DNA from: Desulfobacterales bacterium
Lineage (GTDB): Bacteria > Desulfobacterota > Desulfobacteria > Desulfobacterales > JAUYIZ01
Direction of reading: 5' to 3'
DNA length: 33,655 bases
Assembly: GCA_030688615.1 (NCBI GenBank)
Contig: JAUYIZ010000310.1
Span: forward strand, 1 to 33,655
The notes beneath the pieces were generated by a model. The model had not been told where the DNA came from and made no database searches. It saw only the letters and a program-made list of their open reading frames with translations. Made by a program: the position numbers and the translations under genes. This document shows positions 15,982 to 24,312 of the stretch, piece after piece (the first letter of the stretch is position 1; each line of letters starts with the position of its first letter).

Positions 15982-16306
15982 TGTGCCTCCTTATTCAAGC
16001 CATAATGCTGTTGATTGTTAAAAGTCGTGAATCGCTATCAGCCGGAACCTATTATAGCCGGCGCAAGCGACACCGTAATGACGCCTGCTGGTTATTTTGT
16101 TTTGATCGCGACATTACGATGTCGCCTGGCTGATGTATTCTATTGAGGCAGCCGCATCACTGAGATGCAGGATCTTATAGCAGGGGCTGAGATTGAGCGC
16201 GAGGGCTATTTATTAAAATTGAGCAAAGGCATATCATGGGTTTTGGCCCATCTCCTTGAACGGGAGCAGGTTTTGAGTGTTTACTCTCAGAGGAATCAGG
16301 GGAAAA
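15982..16306. other. Intergenic region between the minus-strand gene and mraZ
   Basis: This divergent promoter region must serve both genes. I see a short palindrome ATGGGTTTTGGCCCAT at about 16235-16252, about 55 bases before the MraZ-like start. It contains GGG motifs, as do MraZ boxes, but not the regular three-repeat spacing. No clear gene is present; the 16165 ORF has no ribosome binding site. Confidence 0.3.
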
Positions 16307-16723
16307 ATGGCAAGGGATATACAGGGCTGTTATGGCGAATATCGTGCAAGGGTTACAGGTAAACAAATCGTTTTGCCGCCTGAGATATGCCGCTACTTTC
16401 AGAAGATAAAGCCGGGTAAGGTTTATCTTATGGCAGGGTTCGATAAATGCTTGTTTCTATTCATAGAACCGTTCTGGCCGCAATCAGCAAGCGAACTCGT
16501 CTGTGCCGCATTTGACCGGAACGAAAAGCAGATGATATCGGCATCCCATCGAGACCCACAGATAATCGAGTGCGCGCAAGATGCTTGCCCTGATATTCCG
16601 CTCTCTCGAGCTTTGAAAGACTATGCCGGTATTGACAGTGAAATAGTGATTGTCGGGGTCGATGACCGGATTGAAATATGGGCGAAGGAGAGATGGAGCC
16701 GGTTCGTCGATGAAATGGTCTGA
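16307..16723 (+). CDS. mraZ: MraZ-like DNA-binding protein, outside the dcw cluster
   Basis: I start at ATG 16307 (AGGGGAAAA upstream), 10 codons inside the track ORF. The 138-aa product has two AbrB-like halves, as in MraZ. The N-terminal half is CYGEYRARVTGKQIVLP, and the C-terminal half ends AGIDSEIVIVGVDDRIEIWA plus ERWSRF, the classic MraZ ending. MraZ is the repressor of the cell division and cell wall cluster and is normally followed by rsmH. Here it stands alone on a mobile element, so it may regulate element genes or interfere with host division control. Confidence 0.8.
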   Translation: MARDIQGCYGEYRARVTGKQIVLPPEICRYFQKIKPGKVYLMAGFDKCLFLFIEPFWPQSASELVCAAFDRNEKQMISASHRDPQIIECAQDACPDIPLSRALKDYAGIDSEIVIVGVDDRIEIWAKERWSRFVDEMV

Positions 16724-16907
16724 CGCTGACTGATCGCGGGGCTTGAAAGCCTTGCTTGCGGATAAATCCGCTTTATCAATAATTTAAACTTTGATAGCGA
16801 CATCATGGTTTCGTCATGCTGATTGGATGTATGGCCATGCCCAACGAAACGACGCACATTTATTCTTCCGGGGAAGGGAACCCCTTCTCAATTTTAGGCA
16901 AATGCTA

Positions 16908-17843
16908 TTAGGCGAGATAGGCCCTGATGCGGGAGTGGATCTCTTTTTTGAGGGCTGCGGGATTCTTGACATGAACATGGGGGATCCAGCTCATGATCGT
17001 CGGCTCGACTTCCATGAACTGGCAGACCTTGCTTTCGAGAATGAGTGATCCGTCCTTGTTTTCCTTCACAATCCGTTGATCGGGGAAATAGGTTTTGCCT
17101 TTGAAGTAGTCGGCCACTTCTTTATCCACGCGAAGGACGACCGTCTTATCGCGTTTTGCCGAAAACCACGGGTTCAGGCTCTGGGTGAGAATCGTTGTGA
17201 GATTTGCCGGCACTTCGAACGTTTTGCTCAGCACCTTCAGATTGGCGATATATTCTAATCGAAGGGTGAGAATCCAGTCCTGCTCGTGAACCCGGCCTAT
17301 GAGATACCAGAGGCCGTCAAAATAGGCAATCTTGAGCGGATCGACACGCAGCCACTTTGTGCGCGACTCCTTCCGGTAATCGAACTCGACCACGTGTTCG
17401 TCTTCGATGGCTTCCTCCAATTCCCCCAAGAAAGGTATCTTTTTGCCCAGGGCATTCCCCCGGGGAAGCTTGGCATAGAAAACAGAACTCGTTTCCTGAT
17501 AAAAGACCTTTCTCAGGATACTGCTGAAGGATTCCTCGAACGTGTCACCGAATGACTTGGCCACCTCGTACAGGAAGGCCAACAGGGAAGCTTCCTGACT
17601 GGTAAGACGCGGATCCTTCAGCGAAAAACCATCGGCAAAGCAATACGCGCCCTTCTTGTGGGGGGAGGGGCCGATGGGAAAGCCTGTCAGGCTCAGAAGG
17701 TCGATGTCGCGCTGAACCGTTCTGATACTGACGTTGAATTCTTTTGCCAGCTCGCGCGAGGAGACACAGCTATTGCTGTTCAGGCTGTTCAGCATATGCA
17801 ACAGCCGGAAAATCTTCTTATCGTAGCTTTGGTTTTTCGCCAT
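16908..17843 (-). CDS. WYL-domain transcriptional regulator
   Basis: I place the start at the internal Met giving MAKNQSYDKKIFRLL (17843), because the 50 residues before it in the track ORF look non-coding. The 311-aa protein has an N-terminal winged HTH (VSSRELAKEFNVSIRTVQRDI), then a WYL domain (VVEFDYRKES, then LRVDPLKIAYFDGLWYLIGR) and a C-terminal WCX domain. WYL domains sense nucleic acids or nucleotide ligands and often control defence or DNA damage genes. The gene is divergent from the DUF2779 nuclease gene, which is a likely target. A fragment of a second copy lies beyond that gene. Confidence 0.9.
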   Translation of the reverse strand: MAKNQSYDKKIFRLLHMLNSLNSNSCVSSRELAKEFNVSIRTVQRDIDLLSLTGFPIGPSPHKKGAYCFADGFSLKDPRLTSQEASLLAFLYEVAKSFGDTFEESFSSILRKVFYQETSSVFYAKLPRGNALGKKIPFLGELEEAIEDEHVVEFDYRKESRTKWLRVDPLKIAYFDGLWYLIGRVHEQDWILTLRLEYIANLKVLSKTFEVPANLTTILTQSLNPWFSAKRDKTVVLRVDKEVADYFKGKTYFPDQRIVKENKDGSLILESKVCQFMEVEPTIMSWIPHVHVKNPAALKKEIHSRIRAYLA

Positions 17844-17894
17844 AGGGAGAACCTTTTCCAGAGCGACATGCGGTTGTCGCCATCTGCCGTTATT

Positions 17895-17924
17895 GTAACG
17901 GATCATTTTTACAAAGTACAAACA
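17895..17924 (-). promoter_or_regulatory. Probable promoter of the WYL regulator
   Basis: On the minus strand, TTGTAC is followed after 18 bases by TACAAT, about 50 bases before the start codon. Both boxes are close to sigma-70 consensus. The match was found by eye. Confidence 0.4.
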
Positions 17925-18097
17925 AAAGCCTGCCTGAAGGGGGGCAATAACAGTGCGCGCGGCACCGCATGCCTTTATGGGGCGATGCGACAACAGGCTG
18001 TCGCCAGCTATTGCTATACTTTAGTGGAAGCAGGGCGAGGCCGTCTCGTGACGAACCGCGCTTGCTTCCCTATGGGGAGAGGGGTAGACTTTAGACC

Positions 18098-19591
18098 ATG
18101 TCACACAATGAATACACACTTTCAAAGACGCGCTATCTCGCCGGGCAGCAGTGTGCAAAGCTGCTTTGGATGCATTATCATCAGAAAGAGGCCTTTCCGC
18201 CGATCGATGCGGCCACACAGGCGATATTTGATCAGGGGCATGCTGTGGGAGAGCTTGCGCAAACACTTTTCCCGGGCGGGGTGGCCATCCGGCCCGGCAC
18301 TGATTTCGAAGCCATTATTCGCGAGACAAAGGCGCTGTTGCCTAAAAGAGTGCCCCTGTTTGAGGCGGGTTTTTCTTGCAAAAACACTTATGCACGAGCC
18401 GATATTCTTAATCCCTGCGAGGATGATCAATGGGACTTGATCGAGGTTAAAAGCGGGACCAACGTCAAAGACGAGCACATTGCCGACCTGGCCTTCCAAA
18501 AGTACTGCTATGAGGGCGCGGGTCTCAAAATACGCAATACGCACCTGATGCACATTAATAATGGGTACGTCAAAAAAGGCGCCATTGATCCCCGGGAACT
18601 GTTTCACCAAGAAGATGTTACCGGTTTGGTGAATCAGGCCTGTCCGGGTGTGGAAGAGGAGATTGAGCGCCTGTTGAAAACCCTCCGGGAAAACGAGTGC
18701 CCCGAAGTCGCGATCGGCATGCATTGTGAAAAGCCCTATGAGTGCGCGCTCAAGCCGATCTGTTTCGCGCATCTGCCCGAGCATAATGTGCTGACCTTCG
18801 ATCACATGCGCAAAGAAACGGCCTTTGGTTTGATCGATGCGGGCATCCTCGATATCAAAGACGTGCCGCCTGAGACCGCGCTTTCCGGTCACCAGGCCAT
18901 CCAAAAAGAGGCGTATTGTTCCGGGAAGGTTTGTGTCAATACGGAGGCAATCGAGGCGTTCTTGCAGGCTCTCGAACTCCCGCTTTATTTTCTCGATTTT
19001 GAGACCGTCGGGCCGGCCATTCCGGTGTATGACAACAGCAGGCCCTATCAGCAGGTGCCTTTTCAGTATTCCCTGCACATCCTGACAAGCTGGGACGCGG
19101 AGCCCGAACACCATGCCTTTCTTGCCGAAGGCACCCAGGATCCCAGACCCGCTCTGCTCGAAGGCCTCAAAAGGCTTTTGGGAACCAGCGGCACGATCCT
19201 CGCCTACAATATGAGCTTTGAATTGTGCCGCTTGAGAGAATCCGTCGAGGTCTGGTCCGGCTTCACGGACTGGTTCAAGAACAATATCGAACCGCGCTTC
19301 AAGGACCTGATCGTCCCGTTCCGCAAGTTCGATTATTATGATCCCGGGCAAAAAGGCAAAACCTCGATCAAAAAAGTCTATCCGGCCATGACGGGCGAAT
19401 CATACGAAGGCCTTGGCATCGGAGACGGCGGCACTGCCAGCCGTGAGTATGCCCGCGTCACATTCGGCACAGATATCACAGCCGAAGACCGCGAGTGCGT
19501 AAGAAATGATTTATTGAAATACTGCGCCCTCGATACGATGGCGATGATTAGGGTATTGGAAAGATTGCGCGCAACTTGTGGATCAATATAG
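18098..19591 (+). CDS. DUF2779 protein: Cas4-like nuclease fused to DEDD-type exonuclease
   Basis: This 497-aa protein has two nuclease-like parts. The N-terminal half is Cas4/AddB-like. It has PD-(D/E)xK residues Glu89, Asp102 (ARADIL), Glu116 and Lys118 (IEVKSG), and four Cys for an iron-sulfur cluster (Cys19 with Cys210, Cys216, Cys222). The second half is the DUF2779 RNase H-like domain, with LDFET (Asp300, Glu302), AYNMSFE and YCALDTMAM. All key residues appear intact. Related proteins are thought to process DNA ends in repair or defence. The WYL gene is divergent just upstream and may control it. Confidence 0.85.
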   Translation: MSHNEYTLSKTRYLAGQQCAKLLWMHYHQKEAFPPIDAATQAIFDQGHAVGELAQTLFPGGVAIRPGTDFEAIIRETKALLPKRVPLFEAGFSCKNTYARADILNPCEDDQWDLIEVKSGTNVKDEHIADLAFQKYCYEGAGLKIRNTHLMHINNGYVKKGAIDPRELFHQEDVTGLVNQACPGVEEEIERLLKTLRENECPEVAIGMHCEKPYECALKPICFAHLPEHNVLTFDHMRKETAFGLIDAGILDIKDVPPETALSGHQAIQKEAYCSGKVCVNTEAIEAFLQALELPLYFLDFETVGPAIPVYDNSRPYQQVPFQYSLHILTSWDAEPEHHAFLAEGTQDPRPALLEGLKRLLGTSGTILAYNMSFELCRLRESVEVWSGFTDWFKNNIEPRFKDLIVPFRKFDYYDPGQKGKTSIKKVYPAMTGESYEGLGIGDGGTASREYARVTFGTDITAEDRECVRNDLLKYCALDTMAMIRVLERLRATCGSI

Positions 19592-19614
19592 AGAAGCGCC
19601 AAAATAAACATATC

Positions 19615-19690
19615 TAGAAAAACATAGAGCAGTCGGAATATTTTCTTATCGTAGCGTGTCTTTTGTGTGTTTACCTCAGGCACAGCCTGA
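19615..19690 (-). pseudogene. Remnant of a second WYL regulator N-terminus
   Basis: The minus strand encodes TRYDKKIFRLLYVFLDM, which shares YDKKIFRLL with the start of the WYL regulator (SYDKKIFRLLHMLNSL). The surrounding DNA also matches 17790-17840 by eye. The reading frame decays quickly and there is no start codon in the right place, so this is a decayed copy. It lies after the DUF2779 gene, in the same orientation as the intact copy. Confidence 0.6.
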
Positions 19691-19772
19691 TTCGAACGGG
19701 AGCAGGCCCCTTTATTCAAAAATGGGCCGATCTGCTCGCAAGTTATGACCTTCTAAAAAGCCGGAGAAAACA

Positions 19773-20546
19773 GTGTTGAGAGCCTTACTTATCTTTTTGA
19801 TTTGCCGGCAGGTTGTCTGCGCGAGCTTTGGATTTGCCTATCTGGATGACTATCCGCCTTATTTGTTCAAAGAGGGCGCGCCGTCGCGGTTTGCGCTCGA
19901 AGATCTGTTCGCCGAGACCGCCGCTAACGGGTCAGGTTATTACAAAGAGGGCGCGCTCGAGATCGAGCTTTCTGAAACAGCCGATACCCAGCGTGCCTAT
20001 CGTTTCCTGATCAAAGATGGGGGGCAGATTCTGATGAAGGTGGAAGGCTTCGATCAGCCTGCCTTGCCGTCGAGTGTTTACCGGGCTGATCTGGATAACA
20101 ATGGTTTGGACGATTTAATGGTTATTTCCTGGTCGCGCGGCGTTGGCTTAGCGGTTTTATTGGGATCGGTTGATATCTTCATGAAAAAGGCCCCCGAAAG
20201 CTATGACCACATCCATTATGAGAGCGTTGCCGCGGGCCCCGAGGATTTTGTCGACATGGATCAAGACGGCCGGGCCGAAGTCATCATGCCAAGTTATTAT
20301 ATGGGGAATAAACACAATTACTTCGCATACGCGGTCTATGAGATTGCCGGAGGCCGCCTTGTGAATGTGAGTTCAAGGTACAAAGGCTTTCCCAAATTCA
20401 TTTGGTATACCCACAAGCCCAATGATAAGCAGACAACGCATCTCACCAAGGCTGAAAAGGCCGGCCACATCCGTGAGATAGAATCGAAGATCAAGTATCG
20501 TCACATTTTGCTTGAAAGCGGGCTAAGTGGCGCTGAGGGTAATTAG
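19773..20546 (+). CDS. Exported protein with FG-GAP/VCBS-like Asp loops
   Basis: This 257-aa protein starts at GTG 19773 after CCGGAGAAAA. It has a signal peptide (MLRALLIFLICRQVVCASFGFA) with cleavage expected near residue 20. The mature part has two Asp-rich loops, ADLDNNGLDDLMVI and DMDQDGRAEVIMP, of the calcium-binding type found in FG-GAP and VCBS repeats. They are too few for a full propeller. The exported protein at 1768 has one such loop and similar length. The role is unknown. Confidence 0.7.
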   Translation: MLRALLIFLICRQVVCASFGFAYLDDYPPYLFKEGAPSRFALEDLFAETAANGSGYYKEGALEIELSETADTQRAYRFLIKDGGQILMKVEGFDQPALPSSVYRADLDNNGLDDLMVISWSRGVGLAVLLGSVDIFMKKAPESYDHIHYESVAAGPEDFVDMDQDGRAEVIMPSYYMGNKHNYFAYAVYEIAGGRLVNVSSRYKGFPKFIWYTHKPNDKQTTHLTKAEKAGHIREIESKIKYRHILLESGLSGAEGN

Positions 20547-20580
20547 AAAGCATTGAGGAAAAGTTAAGGAGCTTGGGGCT

Positions 20581-21477
20581 ATGTTGAACAGGTTTGCCAA
20601 TCGAACCATGACACGCACCCGATACACTGAGATCAGGCGTACGGTGCGCCGGCACGTGACCATTAATTCTCAACAGGCGCTTGAGAAGCGCATGCCGCTT
20701 TCAGAAGCGGGTAAAAAAGTATTGATGGGGGGCATAGTCCTTAAAAAAGTGGCCATGGGCGTTATCTTGTCTGACAATGATCTTTATCAAATACGCGGCG
20801 CGGTGCCTCTGGAAAGACTGGAACGCGAACTGGCCTTGCAGGCTAATGAAAGCCATGGTAAACCGGCCGTTCTTGAAAAAACAGGTTACAACTTTGTGAT
20901 TTATGATGGCACGGGCACTTTTGAGATCAACGGAAGCCTGGGTGATTTTGACCGCGATGTCCACCGCAAAATGTATCAAATCAAGAAAGGTGATATTGTT
21001 TTTGTGGCGGGTGAGCTCGTTAGCATGAATTCTCCCTCCGGCTATTTCATCAGGCCGAGCGACTTTTATTCAGAAAGCGAAATGGAATTTTATCGGCAGG
21101 TTGCCGCAGACACCTATGACAGAAGCCGGAAACAAATAAACGAAATAAGGAAAAACAAAACCCGGGAGCCTGCCCAATATAGCCTGCCGCACGCGCGGCA
21201 GCCGTGGGATGTCGTAAAACTCTTTCTTAAACCGTCTCATGGCCTGACAGATTCTGATTATTGCTGGCTCGAGTTCGCGGCTGATTCTTATTTTAATCAA
21301 ACCGGAGATATCCGTGCTGCCCGGCTCATTGTGAAGTATTATTTAATCCATATAAGTGACGAAAAGAGGCGTTACATTGAAGAAGAGAATACCGATTATC
21401 CACTAGATTTCGAAGAAAACTTCTTTTCCATGTACCCACATCTTCAAGGCGTGGTTGAGTGGCCGGAAGATCATTGA
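20581..21477 (+). CDS. Unknown protein with OB-like central region
   Basis: This 298-aa cytoplasmic protein starts at ATG 20581 (AAGGAG upstream). It is very basic at the N-terminus (FANRTMTRTRYTEIRRTVRRHV), which suggests nucleic acid binding. Residues about 98-160 (VIYDGTGTFEINGSLGDF, then IKKGDIVFVAGELVS) read like an OB-fold nucleic acid-binding domain: strand, DGTG turn, strands, and a KGD-x-V-x-V-x-G turn. The C-terminal third is helical with no match. It precedes the Nmad genes on the same strand with a gap of about 140 bases, so it may belong to the modification cluster. Confidence 0.6.
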   Translation: MLNRFANRTMTRTRYTEIRRTVRRHVTINSQQALEKRMPLSEAGKKVLMGGIVLKKVAMGVILSDNDLYQIRGAVPLERLERELALQANESHGKPAVLEKTGYNFVIYDGTGTFEINGSLGDFDRDVHRKMYQIKKGDIVFVAGELVSMNSPSGYFIRPSDFYSESEMEFYRQVAADTYDRSRKQINEIRKNKTREPAQYSLPHARQPWDVVKLFLKPSHGLTDSDYCWLEFAADSYFNQTGDIRAARLIVKYYLIHISDEKRRYIEEENTDYPLDFEENFFSMYPHLQGVVEWPEDH

Positions 21478-21619
21478 ACACCAGTTACTTTCGGCAGGTT
21501 GGCTGGGTTGGTCAATGTGATTGGCAATAATCAGCAGGCCGGCTTAAGAAAGTGGTTTCGGTTATTGAGAGTTTCAACTTAAACTGCAATACAAGAAAGA
21601 AGAACGGGAGTTGTTTAGA

Positions 21620-22342
21620 ATGAACGCTTTGCTGATACGAGTTGGCGCTGATCAAACGGCGGGGGGATGTAACGGTCTGGTGGACAGCCAGACTCTGGAG
21701 TTTGTCTATATCCCGATACCTGAATCGTGCGATACGCATGATCATCTGGCAAAACCCTATTCCCTTTTTGGGGAAGCTATTCAACAGTTCGGTGAAAGTC
21801 TTCCTAGTCATCTTACCGGCCGGAATACGCATCTTGATCCCGATTTCGAGTATCTTACCTATGGTGATCAAGGCGGGAGAGCCGTTCAAATAACATCCTA
21901 CCTTGAGCCGGGGGATCTGGTTGCCTTTTATGCAGGACTGCGGGATATACGCCCCAATGAGCGGCTTGTTTATGCGATCATCGGTCTTTATGTTATTGAG
22001 GAGATTATCGATGCGCGATTAATCCCCGAAAATCGATGGCACGAAAACGCACATACGCGCCGGAGATTAGCGGCGGGAGATATTATCATCAGAGCAAAAA
22101 GGGGTATATCGGGCAGGCTGGAAAGGTGCCTTCCGATTGGATCCTATCGGCCGCCCGCTGGTGACCCCGGCAAGCGGCCATCTTACCGTGTCTCGTCTGA
22201 CCTGCTCAATATTTGGGGTGGTTTTAATGTTCGTGATGGTTTTATCCAACGCAGTGCCAGACTACCTCAGTTTTTAAATGCGGACCTGTTTTATCAATGG
22301 TTTCAAAAACAAGGAGTCTCATTAATAGAAAGGAACAACTGA
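21620..22342 (+). CDS. Nmad3-like protein (nucleotide modification associated domain 3)
   Basis: I start at ATG 21620 (CGGGAG upstream) instead of TTG 21611. The 240-aa protein has the Nmad3 opening: LLIRVGADQTAGGCNG, then a strand and IPIPES. Further conserved stretches are HLDPDFEYLTYGD and GDLVAFYAGLRD. Nmad families were defined by their association with DNA base hypermodification genes in phages and bacteria, and individual reactions are mostly unproven. It lies one base before the Nmad2 gene and upstream of thyA. The family call is from pattern memory. Confidence 0.7.
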   Translation: MNALLIRVGADQTAGGCNGLVDSQTLEFVYIPIPESCDTHDHLAKPYSLFGEAIQQFGESLPSHLTGRNTHLDPDFEYLTYGDQGGRAVQITSYLEPGDLVAFYAGLRDIRPNERLVYAIIGLYVIEEIIDARLIPENRWHENAHTRRRLAAGDIIIRAKRGISGRLERCLPIGSYRPPAGDPGKRPSYRVSSDLLNIWGGFNVRDGFIQRSARLPQFLNADLFYQWFQKQGVSLIERNN

Positions 22343-22343
22343 C

Positions 22344-22943
22344 ATGCCTGAGAGAGCCTTTTTTGTCTACAAGATGACAACGGACAATGGTGGTGCGCCA
22401 TGCGTCCAGGATAATCTTTTAACATTAGCGATCTGTAAACCTGTCATTCGCCGTGTCGCTAAGGTGGGTGATTGGATTTTTGGATTCGGAGGCAATGGCG
22501 AATTACAGAACAGGTTGATTTACATAGCGGAGGTGACCGGAAAGTTGTGTGGCAGGATCTATTATAAAGACTATTCGAAAAGGCGGGATGCGATTTACAA
22601 ATGGAGCGGAGGTAGATTCACATTGAGAAGAACCGCTGTGTATCATGCAGACGGCAACAATATAAATAGCGATGTCGGGCAATATCCCGGGTATAAGAAT
22701 GCATACGTTTTACTTAGTGATGACTTCCGCTACTTTGGCAATACACAATATGAATATGATGAAAATCTGCTCAGTTATGTTAATCAAAACAGAATGCGAC
22801 CGCATCGTACTAATTTTGAAGCACCGCAAAGATCTCAACTTCGGCGCCTAAAAAAGAAAGTTTGGAGGGAGTATCAAGAAATGAAGATCGGAGACCCGAC
22901 GCACGATACCCCTGATGGCCGCAAAAGAAGTTGCAGCGGGTGA
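22344..22943 (+). CDS. Nmad2-like protein (nucleotide modification associated domain 2)
   Basis: This 199-aa protein carries the Nmad2 signature: AICKPVIRRVAKVGDWIFGFG, then LIYIAEVTGKL and the closing YVLLSDDFRYFG. The family fold is PUA/ASCH-like in style and is linked to modified nucleotides, possibly as a reader or enzyme. The start is one base after the Nmad3 stop, with AAAGGAACAAC as ribosome binding site, so the two are co-translated. The C-terminus after residue 150 is basic (RLKKKVWREY), which fits nucleic acid contact. Confidence 0.8.
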   Translation: MPERAFFVYKMTTDNGGAPCVQDNLLTLAICKPVIRRVAKVGDWIFGFGGNGELQNRLIYIAEVTGKLCGRIYYKDYSKRRDAIYKWSGGRFTLRRTAVYHADGNNINSDVGQYPGYKNAYVLLSDDFRYFGNTQYEYDENLLSYVNQNRMRPHRTNFEAPQRSQLRRLKKKVWREYQEMKIGDPTHDTPDGRKRSCSG

Positions 22944-23178
22944 CCTGATGCTGTCGCTCATGCGTTGTGTGCTTTCCTCTATCTCCCAACTGTCTATCAT
23001 TTTGATATAAACGCGGTACCGGTTCTCTGCGGGACAGGTATCCGGCAAATGTGTCCCGGTAAGAACCGATGCCGGGGCAAAGCCATTATTGAATCGCGAT
23101 TAACAGGTAAAAGCAAAAGATTGATCGTTTTGAATGCAGGCCCCGATTGGGTGTCTATCGCAGGGAGGCGCGGATTTA

Positions 23179-23976
23179 ATGAAAGTTTATAAGGATTTTC
23201 TAAGTCATATCTTGAATGATGGCGTCCGAAGAGATACAGAACGGACAGGCGTTGGGACTATCAGCGTCTTTGGATATCAGATGCGTTTTGACCTTCGCAA
23301 AGGCTTTCCGCTGTTGACCACAAAAAAGGTTCATTGGAAGTCTGTTGTATATGAGTTGCTTTGGTTTCTTCGCGGCGATACGAATATCCGCTTTTTACAA
23401 GAAAACGGGATTAGTATCTGGGACGAATGGGCAGATATTGAGGGCGAGCTTGGGCCTGTTTACGGCAAGCAGTGGCGGCATTGGACTTGTCCGGATGGAA
23501 GTTCCGTGGACCAGATCGCTAAAGCCATTGAATTAATCAAAACGGATCCTTGCAGCCGCCGTATAATCGTTACTGCCTGGAATCCTGGAGAGGTTGATCG
23601 AATGGCGCTTCCGCCATGTCACGTGACATTTCAATTCTATGTCCAGGGCGGTGAGCTTTCATGCCAGCTCTATCAGCGCAGTGCAGATGCTTTTCTCGGC
23701 GTGCCTTTCAATATCGCGTCCTACGCGCTTCTGACTCATATGGTTGCGCAGGTAACCGGGCTCAAGCCGGCCGAATTCATTCACACGCTAGGGGACGCGC
23801 ACATTTACCGCAATCATCTTACGCAGACGCATCTTTTGCTATCAAGGAAACCACGGCCATTGCCAAATATTACCTTAGCACCGGAGGTTACGGATATATT
23901 CTCTTTCAAGTTTGAGGATATTAAACTTGAAAATTACAACCCTCATCCAGTGATCCCGGCAGCGATAGCTATTTGA
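23179..23976 (+). CDS. thyA: Thymidylate synthase (or nucleotide-modifying homologue)
   Basis: I start at ATG 23179 (GGGAGG upstream), giving 265 aa, the normal length of ThyA. The enzyme converts dUMP to dTMP with methylenetetrahydrofolate. Visible key residues are Arg22 in the phosphate loop, the Trp pair in YGKQWRHW, catalytic Cys147 in PPCHVTFQF, Asp170, and Asn178 in [10 protein letters not shown]. The C-terminal Ile matches the family ending (AIAI versus PVAI). Asn178 is the dUMP-type residue; dCMP hydroxymethylases have Asp. Its place beside Nmad2 and Nmad3 suggests a nucleotide-pool role in base modification, but the residues favour ordinary dTMP synthesis. Confidence 0.92.
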   Translation: MKVYKDFLSHILNDGVRRDTERTGVGTISVFGYQMRFDLRKGFPLLTTKKVHWKSVVYELLWFLRGDTNIRFLQENGISIWDEWADIEGELGPVYGKQWRHWTCPDGSSVDQIAKAIELIKTDPCSRRIIVTAWNPGEVDRMALPPCHVTFQFYVQGGELSCQLYQRSADAFLGVPFNIASYALLTHMVAQVTGLKPAEFIHTLGDAHIYRNHLTQTHLLLSRKPRPLPNITLAPEVTDIFSFKFEDIKLENYNPHPVIPAAIAI

Positions 23977-24312
23977 GCAAGTTAAGAGAATGAGCAGAGA
24001 AAGTTGGCGCCGTTCAAAAGTGCCGGGTTGGATTTAGTAAGGTTACAGAGTGTGCCTCGCTAGTGTGATTCGGTTGGCCCTGTGCGTAATGCCGCCTGTA
24101 TTTGATGATGGAATGTCATTTGTTCCGTTATTAACCCAGTGTTTTTGAATGGGCCACCCTTTTGTTGTATTAATGAAACACTTGACGAACATGCTGTCTC
24201 TGGCAGACTCTTGCATTAGCCCTCGGCAAGAAAGAAAGCTTGCGATGTAGCTGGTTTGATAAACAGCATAGTATTTATGGTGTTCGATATATAACAGTGA
24301 AAGGAGATTGGA
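23977..24312. other. Intergenic region after thyA
   Basis: These 336 bases hold no ORF with a good start and no clear terminator. A TTGACG box near 24182 could be part of a promoter for the NucS-like gene, but no good -10 partner was found. The gap suggests that the nuclease genes downstream form a separate transcript. Confidence 0.35.

Noticed and set aside
15867-16133. 88-aa plus-strand ORF
   Set aside because: It overlaps the start of the minus-strand 149-aa gene, which has a strong ribosome site.
16165-16362. 65-aa ORF before mraZ
   Set aside because: There is no ribosome binding site, it overlaps the MraZ-like gene in another frame, and it has no motif.
17658-18440. 260-aa plus-strand ORF across the WYL and DUF2779 start region
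   Set aside because: It overlaps two well-supported genes in other frames and its composition is not protein-like.
18122-19351. Long 409-aa minus-strand ORF
   Set aside because: It is antisense to the DUF2779 gene, whose motifs are clear. The minus product shows no motif and mirrors codon bias of the real gene.
22965-23192. 75-aa ORF between Nmad2 and thyA
   Set aside because: It has no ribosome site and no protein-like pattern, and it runs into the start of thyA in another frame.
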